From positions 392,416 to 456,415 of the forward strand of contig NZ_ASJB01000015.1 in assembly GCF_000478275.1 (NCBI RefSeq): a stretch of 64,000 nucleotides of DNA, in the 5' to 3' direction. This stretch comes from Amycolatopsis orientalis DSM 40040 = KCTC 9412 (GTDB lineage: Bacteria > Actinomycetota > Actinomycetes > Mycobacteriales > Pseudonocardiaceae). The notes under the pieces were generated by a model that did not search any database, was not told the DNA's origin, and was given only the letters and a program-made list of their open reading frames with translations. Shown here one piece after another: positions 7,858 to 16,032 of this stretch. Position numbers and translations under genes: made by a program. Within the stretch, counting starts at the first letter, position 1. The number at the start of each line of letters is the position of its first letter.

Positions 7858-8409
7858 TCAGGACCGACCACGCCGGTGGGCCGCCACCCGCTCCCGGGTC
7901 GCGCACCGCGTCGAACAGTACCGGCGCGGGCTTCCTCCGCCCAAGTGCGCGAAGGGCTTCCCACAGCCCGAAGCGGCACACAGCCCGCCCGGCGGCGCCT
8001 GCCGGTCGGCCAGCAGGACCGCGAGCGCCAGCGCGGACGACGTCACCAGCCACGCACCCCACGGTCCGTCATCGTCGGCGTCCACGTGCAGATGCCAGCC
8101 GAACCCGTCGGCGTGATCGGTCAGCCGCGGCGGATGCGCGTACCGGGCCAGCAGCCGGTTGAGCACTCCGGCCGCCTCCGCGACATCCCGCGCCGCGAAC
8201 ACCTCACGCAGCTCCCATGCCGCCTCGCGCAAGGACGTCAGGTCCGAAGGGCTCAGCTCCACGTCGGTCTCACCGTGCGCCGCCAGGACGGGACGGACCG
8301 TAGAAGCCGAGGGTTCGGGCGAGAGCAGGACCTCCAGCAGATCCACCGCCCGCTGCGCCGCCGCCCGCGCCGAACGCCCCGGCAGGAAATCCCGCTGCGC
8401 TGAAGTCAT
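7858..8409 (-). CDS. CGNR-family zinc-finger regulator, variant motif
   Basis: 183 residues. The C-terminal finger reads LCAASGCGKPFAH then RRYCSTRCATRERVAAHR: the cysteine spacing of the CGNR family is kept, but the name motif is CATR. The N-terminal two-thirds is helical and resembles the ABATE region. The ATG at 8409 is preferred over an in-frame ATG at 8433, which would overlap the start of the MFS gene. Divergent from an MFS transporter across 22 bp, with an inverted repeat there, so it probably controls that transporter. Confidence 0.68.
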   Translation of the reverse strand: MTSAQRDFLPGRSARAAAQRAVDLLEVLLSPEPSASTVRPVLAAHGETDVELSPSDLTSLREAAWELREVFAARDVAEAAGVLNRLLARYAHPPRLTDHADGFGWHLHVDADDDGPWGAWLVTSSALALAVLLADRQAPPGGLCAASGCGKPFAHLGGGSPRRYCSTRCATRERVAAHRRGRS

Positions 8410-8415
8410 ATCCCA

Positions 8416-8448
8416 CTGTAACGTCTTTTTCATGAGAGGCCGTTACAG
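8416..8448. promoter_or_regulatory. candidate operator between CGNR gene and MFS gene
   Basis: CTGTAACG at 8416-8423 and CGTTACAG at 8441-8448 are exact reverse complements separated by 17 bases. The dyad covers the whole 22-bp divergent gap and reaches into the first codons of the MFS gene. A regulator bound here would block both divergent starts. The half-site differs from those beside the other two CGNR genes, consistent with this paralogue's variant finger. Confidence 0.5.
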
Positions 8449-9610
8449 ACTCGCCGTCTATCTCGCCGGGGCGACGATCGCCAGGACCGGCGACGAACTG
8501 TCCGGGCCGGCGCTGCTCCTGCTCGGCCTCGGCGTCGACGGCTCCGCCGCCACGGGGTCGGCACTGCTCGCGGGCCTGACGATCTCCGCGGCGGCGGGCG
8601 GGCCGCTGCTCGGCGCGCTGCTCGACCGCAGTCCCCGCCCGGGACGGCTGCTGGCGTGGGCGCTGCTGGCCTACGCGGGCGGACTCGGCGCGGTGCTCGC
8701 GCTCGTCGAAATCCCCGCGGCGATCGCGGTCGCCGTCGCGGCCGGGCTGCTCAACCCCGCGCTGGCCGGGGGCTGGACGGCCCAGCTGCCCGGCGTCCGC
8801 GGCACGACACCGCTGCCGAGGGCGAGCGCGCTGGACGCGATGACGTTCACCGCGGCGAGCCTCGCCGGACCGGGACTGGCCGGGCTCGTGACCGCTTACG
8901 CCGGTGCCCCGGCCGCGGTCGCCGTCGCGATCACCCTGGTCGTCGCGGCCTTCCCGGCCGCGTGGTCACTTCCCGCCGCCGAAGCCCGGCCGGGGAAGCC
9001 GATCCGGCGGCAGCTCGCCGCCGGCTTCGCCGTCCTGTTCCGCAATCGCGCGCTCCTGCGGGCGACAGCGACCTCCACGATGTCCTTCGTCGGCGTCGGG
9101 ATGGCCGTGGTCTGCTACCCGCTGCTCGGCGCCCAACGGCTGGGGAACCCGGGGGCCGGCGCGCTCCTGCTCACCGTGCTGGCCGCCGCGTCCCTGGTCG
9201 CGAACGCCGTGCTGGCCCGCAGGCCGCCGCCACCGGACCGCACCGTGCTCGTCAGCACCGGCTTGCTGGGCGCGAGCTTCCTGCTCGCCGCCGCCGGGCA
9301 CGACGTGGTGACCCTGCTGGCCGCCGCCGTCCTCGCCGGATTCGCCGAGGGACCGCAGCTTTCGGCGCTTTTCGCCATCCGGCATCGCGAAGCACCCGCC
9401 GAAGTGCGGGCTCAGGTTTTCACGACGGCGGCGAGCGTGAAGATCACCGGCCTCGCGGCGGGTGCCGCGGCCGCGGGGCCTTTGAGCGCACTCTCCGTAA
9501 CCGCCGGGCTGAGCGCCGCGGCGGGCTGCCAGCTGCTCGCGGCTGCGACGTATGCCGTGGTCAGAACGTCCAGGCGGACTAGAACGCCATCGCCTGCGCG
9601 CGCCGCTTGA
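8432..9610 (+). CDS. MFS transporter
   Basis: 392-residue membrane protein with about twelve hydrophobic segments, a GALLDRSPRPGRLL loop after the second segment and a central cytosolic linker (AEARPGKPIRRQL), typical of the major facilitator superfamily. The start ATG lies 22 bp from the divergent CGNR gene with no Shine-Dalgarno sequence, suggesting leaderless translation. Substrate unknown; pairing with a local regulator suggests efflux of a small molecule. The 3' end overlaps the convergent Rv2175c-like gene by 32 bp. Confidence 0.78.
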   Translation: MRGRYRLAVYLAGATIARTGDELSGPALLLLGLGVDGSAATGSALLAGLTISAAAGGPLLGALLDRSPRPGRLLAWALLAYAGGLGAVLALVEIPAAIAVAVAAGLLNPALAGGWTAQLPGVRGTTPLPRASALDAMTFTAASLAGPGLAGLVTAYAGAPAAVAVAITLVVAAFPAAWSLPAAEARPGKPIRRQLAAGFAVLFRNRALLRATATSTMSFVGVGMAVVCYPLLGAQRLGNPGAGALLLTVLAAASLVANAVLARRPPPPDRTVLVSTGLLGASFLLAAAGHDVVTLLAAAVLAGFAEGPQLSALFAIRHREAPAEVRAQVFTTAASVKITGLAAGAAAAGPLSALSVTAGLSAAAGCQLLAAATYAVVRTSRRTRTPSPARAA

Positions 9611-9956
9611 CCTCGGTGCCGTGGCTGGTCCGGAGCGCGTTGACCGGGGTGGCCCCCGGCAGGGTCTCGTCCTCGGCGAAGAGCCAGCGCAGCATCTCCG
9701 TCCGCGTGAAGCCGGAGTCCGCGAGCACGGTGATGGTGCCCGCCAGGCCCTTGACCACGCCGTCCTTCACCAGGAAGGCGACCGGGACGTACAGCTCGCC
9801 CTTGCGCCGCACGGCGATCAGGTGACCGTCACGCAGCATCTGGCGGACCTTGTTGGCCGAAACGTTCAGCGCGGTCGCGACCTCCGGAAGCGGGAGAACG
9901 GCCACATCTGCATCGAGAACGTCGTCGGCGACGGGAATACCACTCACAGGTGACAC
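9579..9956 (-). CDS. Rv2175c-like DNA-binding protein
   Basis: 125 residues with a winged helix-turn-helix near VLPLPEVATALNVSANKVRQML and a C-terminal domain ending in KRRAQAMAF. It resembles M. tuberculosis Rv2175c, a DNA-binding protein phosphorylated by PknL, and here too it is divergent from the pknL homologue. Phosphorylation by the neighbouring kinase is therefore a reasonable inference. The GTG start at 9956 is the first in frame; a second GTG three codons later is possible. Confidence 0.82.
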   Translation of the reverse strand: MSPVSGIPVADDVLDADVAVLPLPEVATALNVSANKVRQMLRDGHLIAVRRKGELYVPVAFLVKDGVVKGLAGTITVLADSGFTRTEMLRWLFAEDETLPGATPVNALRTSHGTEVKRRAQAMAF

Positions 9957-10131
9957 TGTGCCACATTCCGTCTCCCGCTCCGTTAGTGCGCACGGGTGAC
10001 GACTTCGCCATGACGGAGCGTGTCCGCTCAGTCACGCATACCGCCGATTCGACGAAATGCCGGAAATCGTGATCCTTGCCGGGCCAGGTCCCGTACACCA
10101 GAACATGGGCACTTCCGTACGATCCATAGCC

Positions 10132-12204
10132 GTGACACGCACGGACCCCACTCTGGTGGGCACTCTGCTCGAGGGCCGTTACCGGGTGGACAAGCTGCTC
10201 GCGCGCGGCGGGATGTCGTCGGTGTACCGCGGCGTCGACACCCGCCTGGACCGCCAGGTCGCCATCAAGATCATGGACCCGCGCTTCGCCGACGACAGGT
10301 CGTTCGTCGAGCGCTTCGAACGGGAGGCCCGCTCGGCGGCCCGGCTGCACCATCCGCACGTGGTGGCGGTGCACGACCAGGGCTTCGACACCCCCGGCGG
10401 GGAGGAGTCCGGCCGCGCCTTCCTGGTCATGGAACTCGTCGACGGCGGGACCCTGCGCGAGCTGCTCGCCGAACGCGGTCCGCTGGACGTCGCGCTCGCG
10501 CTGAGCATCGCCGAACCGGTGCTGTCCGCCCTCGCCGCGGCGCACGCGGCCGGACTGGTGCACCGCGACGTCAAACCGGAGAACGTGCTCATCGGCCGCG
10601 GCGGCACTGCGCTTTCGGGCGGCGTGGTCAAGGTGGGCGACTTCGGCCTGGTCCGCGCGATCGCGAGCGCGGGGACGACCAGTTCGAGCGTCATCCTCGG
10701 CACCGTCGCCTACGTCTCGCCCGAACAGGTCGCCACGGGTGCGACCACGTCCAGCGGCGACGTCTACTCCACCGGGATCCTGCTGTACGAGATGCTCACC
10801 GGCCGCGCGCCTTACACCGGCGACACGGCGATCTCGGTGGCGTACCGGCACGTCAACGACGACGTCCCGCGCCCGAGCGAACTCCGGCCGGGGATCCCGC
10901 CCGCGCTGGACGAGCTGATCCTGCGCGCCACCCGCCGCGACCCCGAGCAGCGCCCGTCCGACGCCGCGGTATTCCTCGCCGAGCTGAACCATCTGCGCAC
11001 CGTCCTCGGCATCCCGGCGGTCCCGGTACCCGTGCCGCTGCCCGCCGACGCCGACCGGGAGACCGCCGCGGAGCGCACCACCCCCGGTATCCCGGCCGTC
11101 CCGGCGGTGAACCCCGCCATGGCGACCACCGTGCTGGCCCCGGTCGCCGAGGCGACCTTGCCGGTCACCGGCCCGCGCGGGACGCAGGCGCTGCACCGGG
11201 AACCGCAGTTCCCGCCCACCCCGCCGCCCGGCACCCAGCCGCCGCGCACTCCTCCCCCTCGGCCCAAACCGGCCGCGGACGACGAAGACCGGCCGCGGTC
11301 CCGCAAACGGCTCTACGTGATGATCGCGGCCGCGGTCCTGGTCCTCGGTGGCCTGATCGGCGCGTTCGCCTTCATCCTCAACGACTCCGCGCCGACGACG
11401 TCGTCGGTGCCGAAGCTGGCCGGGATGAACCAGGCCGCCGCCGGTGACGCGCTCCGGTCGGCGAAGCTGACCCCGGCCTACACCGAGGAGTACAGCGACA
11501 CCGCCGCGCAGCACACGGTGATCCGGTCCGATCCGGCGGCGGGCGCGTCGGTCGCGCCGGGCACCACGGTCAACGTCGTGCTGTCGAAGGGCCGCCCGAT
11601 CGTGCCGGACATCCAGGCCGGGACCAGCCAGCAGGACGCGGAGACGGCGATCAAGGCCGCGCAGCTGACCCCGGTCCAGGGCGAGCAGGAGTTCAGCGAC
11701 GTCGCCAAGAACAAGGTGATCCGCGTCGACCCGGCTCCCGGTTCGCAGCTGAACATCGGCGGGCAGGTCACGATCATCCTGTCGAAGGGCCCCGAACCGC
11801 TGCCGCCGGTCCCGGACGTCACGGGCCAGGCCAAGGACGCCGCGTTCGCGATCCTCCAGCAAGCGGGCTTCCAGCCGTTCCAGGCAGGCGAGGAGTTCTC
11901 CGACCAGTTCGCCGCCGGCCAGGTGACCCGCACCGACCCCAAGGGCGGCGGCAAGGCGAGCAACCGCCGGATCGGGGTGTTCGTTTCGAACGCCGTCGAA
12001 GTACCGAACGTGACCTTCAAGCGGATGGAGGAGGCGATCCAGATCCTGCGTCAGGCCGGACTGGAAGCCGACCGTGAGGGTCGGGGAAACGGCAACGGCC
12101 ACGGCGGCGGAAACGGCGGTTTCGACTTCGTCCTGCAGCAGGATCCGCAGCCGGGCACCAAGGTGCCGAAGGGCTCGAAAGTGCGGCTCAGGGGCTTCGG
12201 GTGA
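10132..12204 (+). CDS. pknL: PASTA-domain serine/threonine protein kinase, PknL-like
   Basis: 690 residues from the GTG chosen here. Residues ~17-280 form a Hanks-type kinase with VAIKIMD (ATP-anchoring Lys), HRDVKPENVL (catalytic loop, ~145) and DFGLV (~170). A Pro-rich juxtamembrane stretch follows, then one membrane segment (~391-417) and four extracellular PASTA repeats, which bind peptidoglycan fragments or lipid II in related kinases. The last repeat carries a Gly/Asn/His-rich insertion. TACGAT at 10118-10123 ends 8 bases before the GTG, favouring a leaderless start; an in-frame ATG at 10105 is the alternative. M. tuberculosis PknL lacks PASTA repeats, whereas corynebacterial PknL has them. 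Confidence 0.9.
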   Translation: MTRTDPTLVGTLLEGRYRVDKLLARGGMSSVYRGVDTRLDRQVAIKIMDPRFADDRSFVERFEREARSAARLHHPHVVAVHDQGFDTPGGEESGRAFLVMELVDGGTLRELLAERGPLDVALALSIAEPVLSALAAAHAAGLVHRDVKPENVLIGRGGTALSGGVVKVGDFGLVRAIASAGTTSSSVILGTVAYVSPEQVATGATTSSGDVYSTGILLYEMLTGRAPYTGDTAISVAYRHVNDDVPRPSELRPGIPPALDELILRATRRDPEQRPSDAAVFLAELNHLRTVLGIPAVPVPVPLPADADRETAAERTTPGIPAVPAVNPAMATTVLAPVAEATLPVTGPRGTQALHREPQFPPTPPPGTQPPRTPPPRPKPAADDEDRPRSRKRLYVMIAAAVLVLGGLIGAFAFILNDSAPTTSSVPKLAGMNQAAAGDALRSAKLTPAYTEEYSDTAAQHTVIRSDPAAGASVAPGTTVNVVLSKGRPIVPDIQAGTSQQDAETAIKAAQLTPVQGEQEFSDVAKNKVIRVDPAPGSQLNIGGQVTIILSKGPEPLPPVPDVTGQAKDAAFAILQQAGFQPFQAGEEFSDQFAAGQVTRTDPKGGGKASNRRIGVFVSNAVEVPNVTFKRMEEAIQILRQAGLEADREGRGNGNGHGGGNGGFDFVLQQDPQPGTKVPKGSKVRLRGFG

Positions 12205-12322
12205 CACAAAAGGTGCGGTGAAACCGTTCAGTACCGGCATGGTCATCGGATACCGTGAATCCCATGGTGGTCTTTGACGGCGTGAGGGGCGTTTCAGCCA
12301 GGTTCGCCCCACCCGGTCCGCG

Positions 12323-13108
12323 ATGAGCTTCTTCACCGACGGTCCGCGAAGCCGCCCCCTGTTCCCGGTGCCGGAACAGGAGCTGTTCGGGTACAACGGC
12401 CGCCCCTGGGTGGATCCGCCGCACGAGTACATCGTCCCGGCGATCCTGCCCTGGTCGATGCCGCTGGGCCGCGCCGAGCGGACCATCGTGGCGCTGAGGG
12501 GTATCGAGGTGTGGCCGGAGTCGGTCACCTTCCAGCTGTCGGTGTACTCGCGGGATCTGCTGCTGGACGAACCCGGCGAAGGCCTGATCGACCACCGCCG
12601 GGTCCCGGACTACAACGCGCTGCTCGTCGGGGTGCTCTTCCCCGACGGCCGCCGGGCCAGCTCGGAGACCATCTCCGTGCCGTCGGCTTCGAAACCGGAC
12701 CAGCCGGTGCTGCGCGCCCAGGGTCTGGGCGGGACGTCGTTCCACGTCGACCACGAGATCTTCCTGTGGCCGCTGCCGCCGGCCGGTCCGCTGGAGTTCG
12801 TCGTCCAGTGGCTCGACCGCGACATCGAGGAGACACGCACCGCGCTCGACGGCACCGCGATCCGCGACGCCGCGAAGGAGGCGGGCGAGATCTGGCCCGG
12901 CCTGCCCGCCCGCGAGGCGCACGGGCTGCCGGTCCGCCGGGTCGGGGCGCAGGCGATGATCACCCCCGCCTGGCCGCGCGAGTCGCAGGCCCCGCCTCCG
13001 CTGCCCCAGCCCCAGCGCCCGGCCTCGCCGCTGCCCGCCCAGGAGAAGGCGGACCGGCCGCGGCGGGGCGCGCCACTGCCGACCCGCCTGCCCCGCCGGG
13101 CCCGCTGA
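12323..13108 (+). CDS. hypothetical protein
   Basis: 261 residues that I do not recognise. The central part (about 30-170) looks like a beta-rich globular domain (VALRGIEVWPESVTFQLSVY, EFVVQWLDRDIEETRTAL). The C-terminal ~50 residues are Pro/Arg-rich and low complexity, with no membrane segment or signal peptide. It lies 118 bp after pknL on the same strand, so co-transcription and a link to that kinase are possible but unproven. No clear Shine-Dalgarno sequence precedes the ATG. Confidence 0.7.
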   Translation: MSFFTDGPRSRPLFPVPEQELFGYNGRPWVDPPHEYIVPAILPWSMPLGRAERTIVALRGIEVWPESVTFQLSVYSRDLLLDEPGEGLIDHRRVPDYNALLVGVLFPDGRRASSETISVPSASKPDQPVLRAQGLGGTSFHVDHEIFLWPLPPAGPLEFVVQWLDRDIEETRTALDGTAIRDAAKEAGEIWPGLPAREAHGLPVRRVGAQAMITPAWPRESQAPPPLPQPQRPASPLPAQEKADRPRRGAPLPTRLPRRAR

Positions 13109-13138
13109 CCCCCCTCACTGAACCCCTTCACCGGCGAG

Positions 13139-13214
13139 CTGAAGGACGCTTTCCCCCCATCTCACGCGGTGAAGGGCGCTTTCCCCGCATCGCATGCGGG
13201 GAAAGCGCCCTTCA
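13139..13214. repeat. palindromic repeat, family C (GAAGGGCGCTTTCC type), copy 1
   Basis: Perfect 21-bp arms (13170-13190 and 13194-13214) with a 3-base loop; core GAAGGGCGCTTTCCCCGC. A degenerate direct copy of the arm precedes it (13139-13160). It lies between the convergent hypothetical and NmrA-like genes. Other copies are at 41227-41302 and 57396-57470, all at gene 3' ends. Confidence 0.85.
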
Positions 13215-13241
13215 GCCCCTTGCCGAAGCAGGAGGCGACCC

Positions 13242-14075
13242 TCAGCGGAACGCTTCGACGTTCGCCACGGCCCACTCCGCGTAGGTGACGCCAGGCCGCC
13301 CGGTGAGTTCCTGGACCACGCCCGTCGGCGTGTCCGGGTGCTCGGTGAAGTACGCGAATCCGTCGAGCAGCCATTTCGCGATCTCCGCCGGGATCCCGGC
13401 GTCGGTCCACTGCTTGTCCGCCTCCTCCCGGGTGAGTTCCTGGAAGGTGACCTCCTCGCCGAGCGCGGCGGAGATGGCGGCGACCTGTTCGCGCTGGCTG
13501 ACCGCCTCGGGCCCGCTCAGGGTGTACTTCTCGCCGACGTGTCCCTCGGTCAGGATGACGTGCGCCGCGACCGCGGCGATGTCCCCGAGGTCGATCGGCG
13601 TCATCCGCGCCTCGGGGTAGGCCTCGCGGACCACCCGTTCGGCCTTGATCCGCTCCGCCCAGCCGAGCGTGTTGTTCATGAACGCCCCCGGGCGCAGGAA
13701 CGTCCAGTCGAAAGCGGCCTCCCGGACCGCCTTTTCGATGATCGCGTAGGCCACCCCGCTCGAGTTCTCGACCGGGTCGTCGGCGTTGCTGCCCGACAGC
13801 GCCACCACCCTGCGCACTCCGGCCTCCTTCGCCAGCTTCACGAAGTCGTCCACCGTGTCCGCCAGCGGCGCCAGGTACACGGTCTCGATGCCCTTCAGCG
13901 CCTCGGGCAGCGTTTCCGGCTTCCCCAGATAGCCCTTGGCGACCTCCACCTGCTCCGGCAGCGCCGCCTTCGCCGGGTTGACGGTCAGCGCCCGCACCGG
14001 CGCCCCGGCCTTCACCAGCTCGTCGACCAGCAGCCTGCCGACGCTTCCGGTCGCACCGGTCACCAGGATCGTCAC
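13242..14075 (-). CDS. NmrA-like NAD(P)-binding reductase
   Basis: 277 residues with an N-terminal Rossmann motif TILVTGATGSVGRLLV and the NmrA/atypical short-chain dehydrogenase pattern (VALSGSNADDP, FDWTFLRPGAFMNN). It lacks a clear YxxxK catalytic pair, as in many NmrA-type quinone or azo-reductase-like proteins. The GTG at 14075 is chosen because AAGGAG lies upstream at good spacing and translation then begins directly at the Rossmann strand. Divergent from a TetR regulator with two similar dyads between them, so probably induced by a TetR ligand. Confidence 0.8.
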   Translation of the reverse strand: MTILVTGATGSVGRLLVDELVKAGAPVRALTVNPAKAALPEQVEVAKGYLGKPETLPEALKGIETVYLAPLADTVDDFVKLAKEAGVRRVVALSGSNADDPVENSSGVAYAIIEKAVREAAFDWTFLRPGAFMNNTLGWAERIKAERVVREAYPEARMTPIDLGDIAAVAAHVILTEGHVGEKYTLSGPEAVSQREQVAAISAALGEEVTFQELTREEADKQWTDAGIPAEIAKWLLDGFAYFTEHPDTPTGVVQELTGRPGVTYAEWAVANVEAFR

Positions 14076-14093
14076 GATGCCCCACTCCTTATT

Positions 14094-14132
14094 CGTACGT
14101 CCTACGGGAATTGCCCAACCGTACCGCATACG
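14094..14132. promoter_or_regulatory. two tandem candidate TetR operators
   Basis: Two 13-bp sites of the form CGTA-N5-TACG lie at 14094-14106 (CGTACGTCCTACG) and 14120-14132 (CGTACCGCATACG), centres 26 bp apart. They occupy the divergent region between the NmrA-like reductase and the TetR gene. The identical spacing and half-sites suggest binding of two TetR dimers repressing both genes. Inferred from symmetry only. Confidence 0.5.
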
Positions 14133-14171
14133 AGAATGTAGAATCCAGCTTCACGGCCGAGTGGAGTGCGG

Positions 14172-14927
14172 ATGGACTTCGAGCGCAGTCTCGAACTGTT
14201 GTGGCGTGACCGCGGCGATGCCCGGCAGCCGACCAGGGGGCGGAAACCGAAACTGACCCTCGACCAGGTGATCGCCACCGCCGTCGCCCTCGCCGACAGC
14301 GCGGGCGAGGCGACCGTGTCGATGAGCCAGATCGCCAAGGAACTCGGCGCCGGCACGATGACGCTCTACACCTACGTCCCCGGCAAGACGGAACTGCTCG
14401 ACCTCATGGTGGACGCGGTCCTCGCCGAACGGGACCTTCCCGGCCCCGGCGCCCCCCGGCCGGACGGCTGGCGCGAGCAGATCCGGCTCTACGCCGAACG
14501 CACCGTGGCCGTGTTCCGGAAGCATCCGTGGCTGCGCTCGGCGTCGTCGGTGCGGCCGGTGCTGGGACCGGGACTGATGGCGGGGCAGGAGTACCTGATC
14601 GCGGCCGTCGCGGACATCGGGCTGCGGCCGCGCGAGGCGGCCGCGGCCGCGAACAGCGTCGAGATGTACGTCCAGGCGAACGCGGCGCTTTCGGCCGAGA
14701 CGGCGCAGGTCGAACAGCGGACCGGGCAGTCGACCGACGCCTGGTGGGGGCAGCGGTCGGTGTTCTGGGAGAAGTACTTCGACGTCGAACGCCATCCGGC
14801 GATGACGCGGATGTGGGAGAGCGGCGGCTACGACGCGGACACCTGCGAAGCCGCCGACGAAGCCTTCACTTTCGGCCTCGAACGCATGCTGGACGGCATC
14901 GAAGCCCTCGTCACCCGCCGCATTTAG
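14172..14927 (+). CDS. TetR-family transcriptional regulator
   Basis: 251 residues. An N-terminal helix-turn-helix (about 30-75: VSMSQIAKELGAGTMTLYTY) is followed by a large helical ligand domain resembling the tetracycline-repressor C-terminal class. ATG at 14172 is preceded by GTGGAG; GTG at 14166 is possible. It likely represses the divergent NmrA-like reductase and itself through the paired dyads upstream. Its last two codons and stop lie inside a family A palindrome. Confidence 0.85.
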   Translation: MDFERSLELLWRDRGDARQPTRGRKPKLTLDQVIATAVALADSAGEATVSMSQIAKELGAGTMTLYTYVPGKTELLDLMVDAVLAERDLPGPGAPRPDGWREQIRLYAERTVAVFRKHPWLRSASSVRPVLGPGLMAGQEYLIAAVADIGLRPREAAAAANSVEMYVQANAALSAETAQVEQRTGQSTDAWWGQRSVFWEKYFDVERHPAMTRMWESGGYDADTCEAADEAFTFGLERMLDGIEALVTRRI

Positions 14928-14984
14928 TCCTCTGGATGCGCTAGTTCGTACCGCCAACTACCGCATCCAGAGGACTAAATGCGG
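14918..14984. repeat. palindromic repeat, family A, copy 2, spanning the TetR stop codon
   Basis: 29-bp arms (14918-14946 and 14956-14984) with one mismatch and a 9-base loop; core TCCTCTGGATGCG as in copy 1 (3336-3429). The left arm contains the final Arg-Ile codons and TAG stop of the TetR gene, so the repeat contributes coding sequence. It separates TetR from the convergent ftsQ. Confidence 0.85.
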
Positions 14985-15003
14985 TAGGTGCGTGCGCAAG
15001 GAT

Positions 15004-15025
15004 CGCGTTTAGCGGGCTAAACGCG
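15004..15025 (-). terminator. palindrome at the end of ftsQ, probable terminator
   Basis: CGCGTTTAGC (15004-15013) and GCTAAACGCG (15016-15025) form a 10-bp hairpin with a 2-base loop, starting one base beyond the ftsQ stop codon. It would mark the 3' end of the dcw transcript. There is no U-run, as is common in actinomycetes. Confidence 0.5.
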
Positions 15026-15026
15026 G

Positions 15027-15854
15027 TCAGGAGACGGTGGGCAGGTCCGGCGCCGAGACGTCGAAGACCTTGCCCTCGCGGGTGAGGAGCGCGGCGAGCA
15101 CCTTCGCCTTGCGTTCGGTGTCGGCCGAGGTCCCCCACCGCACCGTCTTCCCGTCGGCCAGGGTGAACTCGACGCTGCCGGGCGTCTTCGCCGTCGCCGT
15201 GGTGACCTGCTTCAGCAGCTGTTGCGGGATCACGCCGAGGACCCCGGTCACCGCACGGGTCACCGGGTCGTCCGCCGACACCGACATCAGCTTCAGCTCG
15301 GGCAGCCCCGCGAGCCGTTCCTTGACCGTCTTGAACACCACTCCCCCGCCGTCGACGAGGTGCACCCCGTCGCCGCCGGGGCCGCTGTCGAAGAACGCGA
15401 TGGCCGCCCGTTCGGTCACGGTGATCTCGAGGGTGCCCGGCCAGGACCGGGAGACGTCGACGGTGGCGATCCCGGGCATCTGCGCCACCCGGTCGCGGAT
15501 CTCGTCGGTGTCCAGGCGCAGCATCGGTTTCTGGTCCGGCACCGCCGCCGTGGCGCGGATCTGGTCCGCGGGCACGGAGTTCGCGCCGACGACGTCGACC
15601 TGCCGCACGCCCAGCATCGAGCTGAACCACAGCAGGTAGACGAGGGCGATGACGGTCAGCACCGAGAGCAGCGCGACCCACCGCCGCCGCATCTCCTTGC
15701 GCCGGACCGGCCGGGTGATCCGGCGACGATCCGGGGCGGACCGCCTGCCGCGCCGGGCCTTCGCCCCCTCGACCCGTTTGACCCGCTTGTCTCGTTCGGT
15801 ACGCGGACGCCGACCGGGTTCGGCCGGGCGGCGGCGTTCCCCGGTCTGCGTCAT
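15027..15854 (-). CDS. ftsQ: cell division protein FtsQ
   Basis: 275 residues. A basic cytoplasmic N-terminus of ~55 residues precedes one membrane segment (about 58-80: WVALLSVLTVIALVYLLWF), then a POTRA domain starting near VRQVDVVGANSVPADQIRA and the FtsQ beta domain. FtsQ links early and late divisome proteins in the septal membrane. It is the last gene of the dcw cluster here; a 178-bp gap separates it from murC. The expected downstream ftsZ is absent, and a convergent TetR gene follows instead. Confidence 0.9.
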   Translation of the reverse strand: MTQTGERRRPAEPGRRPRTERDKRVKRVEGAKARRGRRSAPDRRRITRPVRRKEMRRRWVALLSVLTVIALVYLLWFSSMLGVRQVDVVGANSVPADQIRATAAVPDQKPMLRLDTDEIRDRVAQMPGIATVDVSRSWPGTLEITVTERAAIAFFDSGPGGDGVHLVDGGGVVFKTVKERLAGLPELKLMSVSADDPVTRAVTGVLGVIPQQLLKQVTTATAKTPGSVEFTLADGKTVRWGTSADTERKAKVLAALLTREGKVFDVSAPDLPTVS

Positions 15855-16032
15855 GGCTGAAGCGTGCCTCCCGAACTGAGGTGGACAGGTTGGGTGAGGG
15901 TACGCGCGCGCGGTTCTTTTCGGCCGGAGGCCTCGGATTCGCGGAGGCGGGCCGCCGACCTGGCCTCGCGAGTGGACAGGCGATGCCGCGGCCCGGCTAC
16001 GGGAATCCGAAAGCGCGCCTTGGGAGACATGG

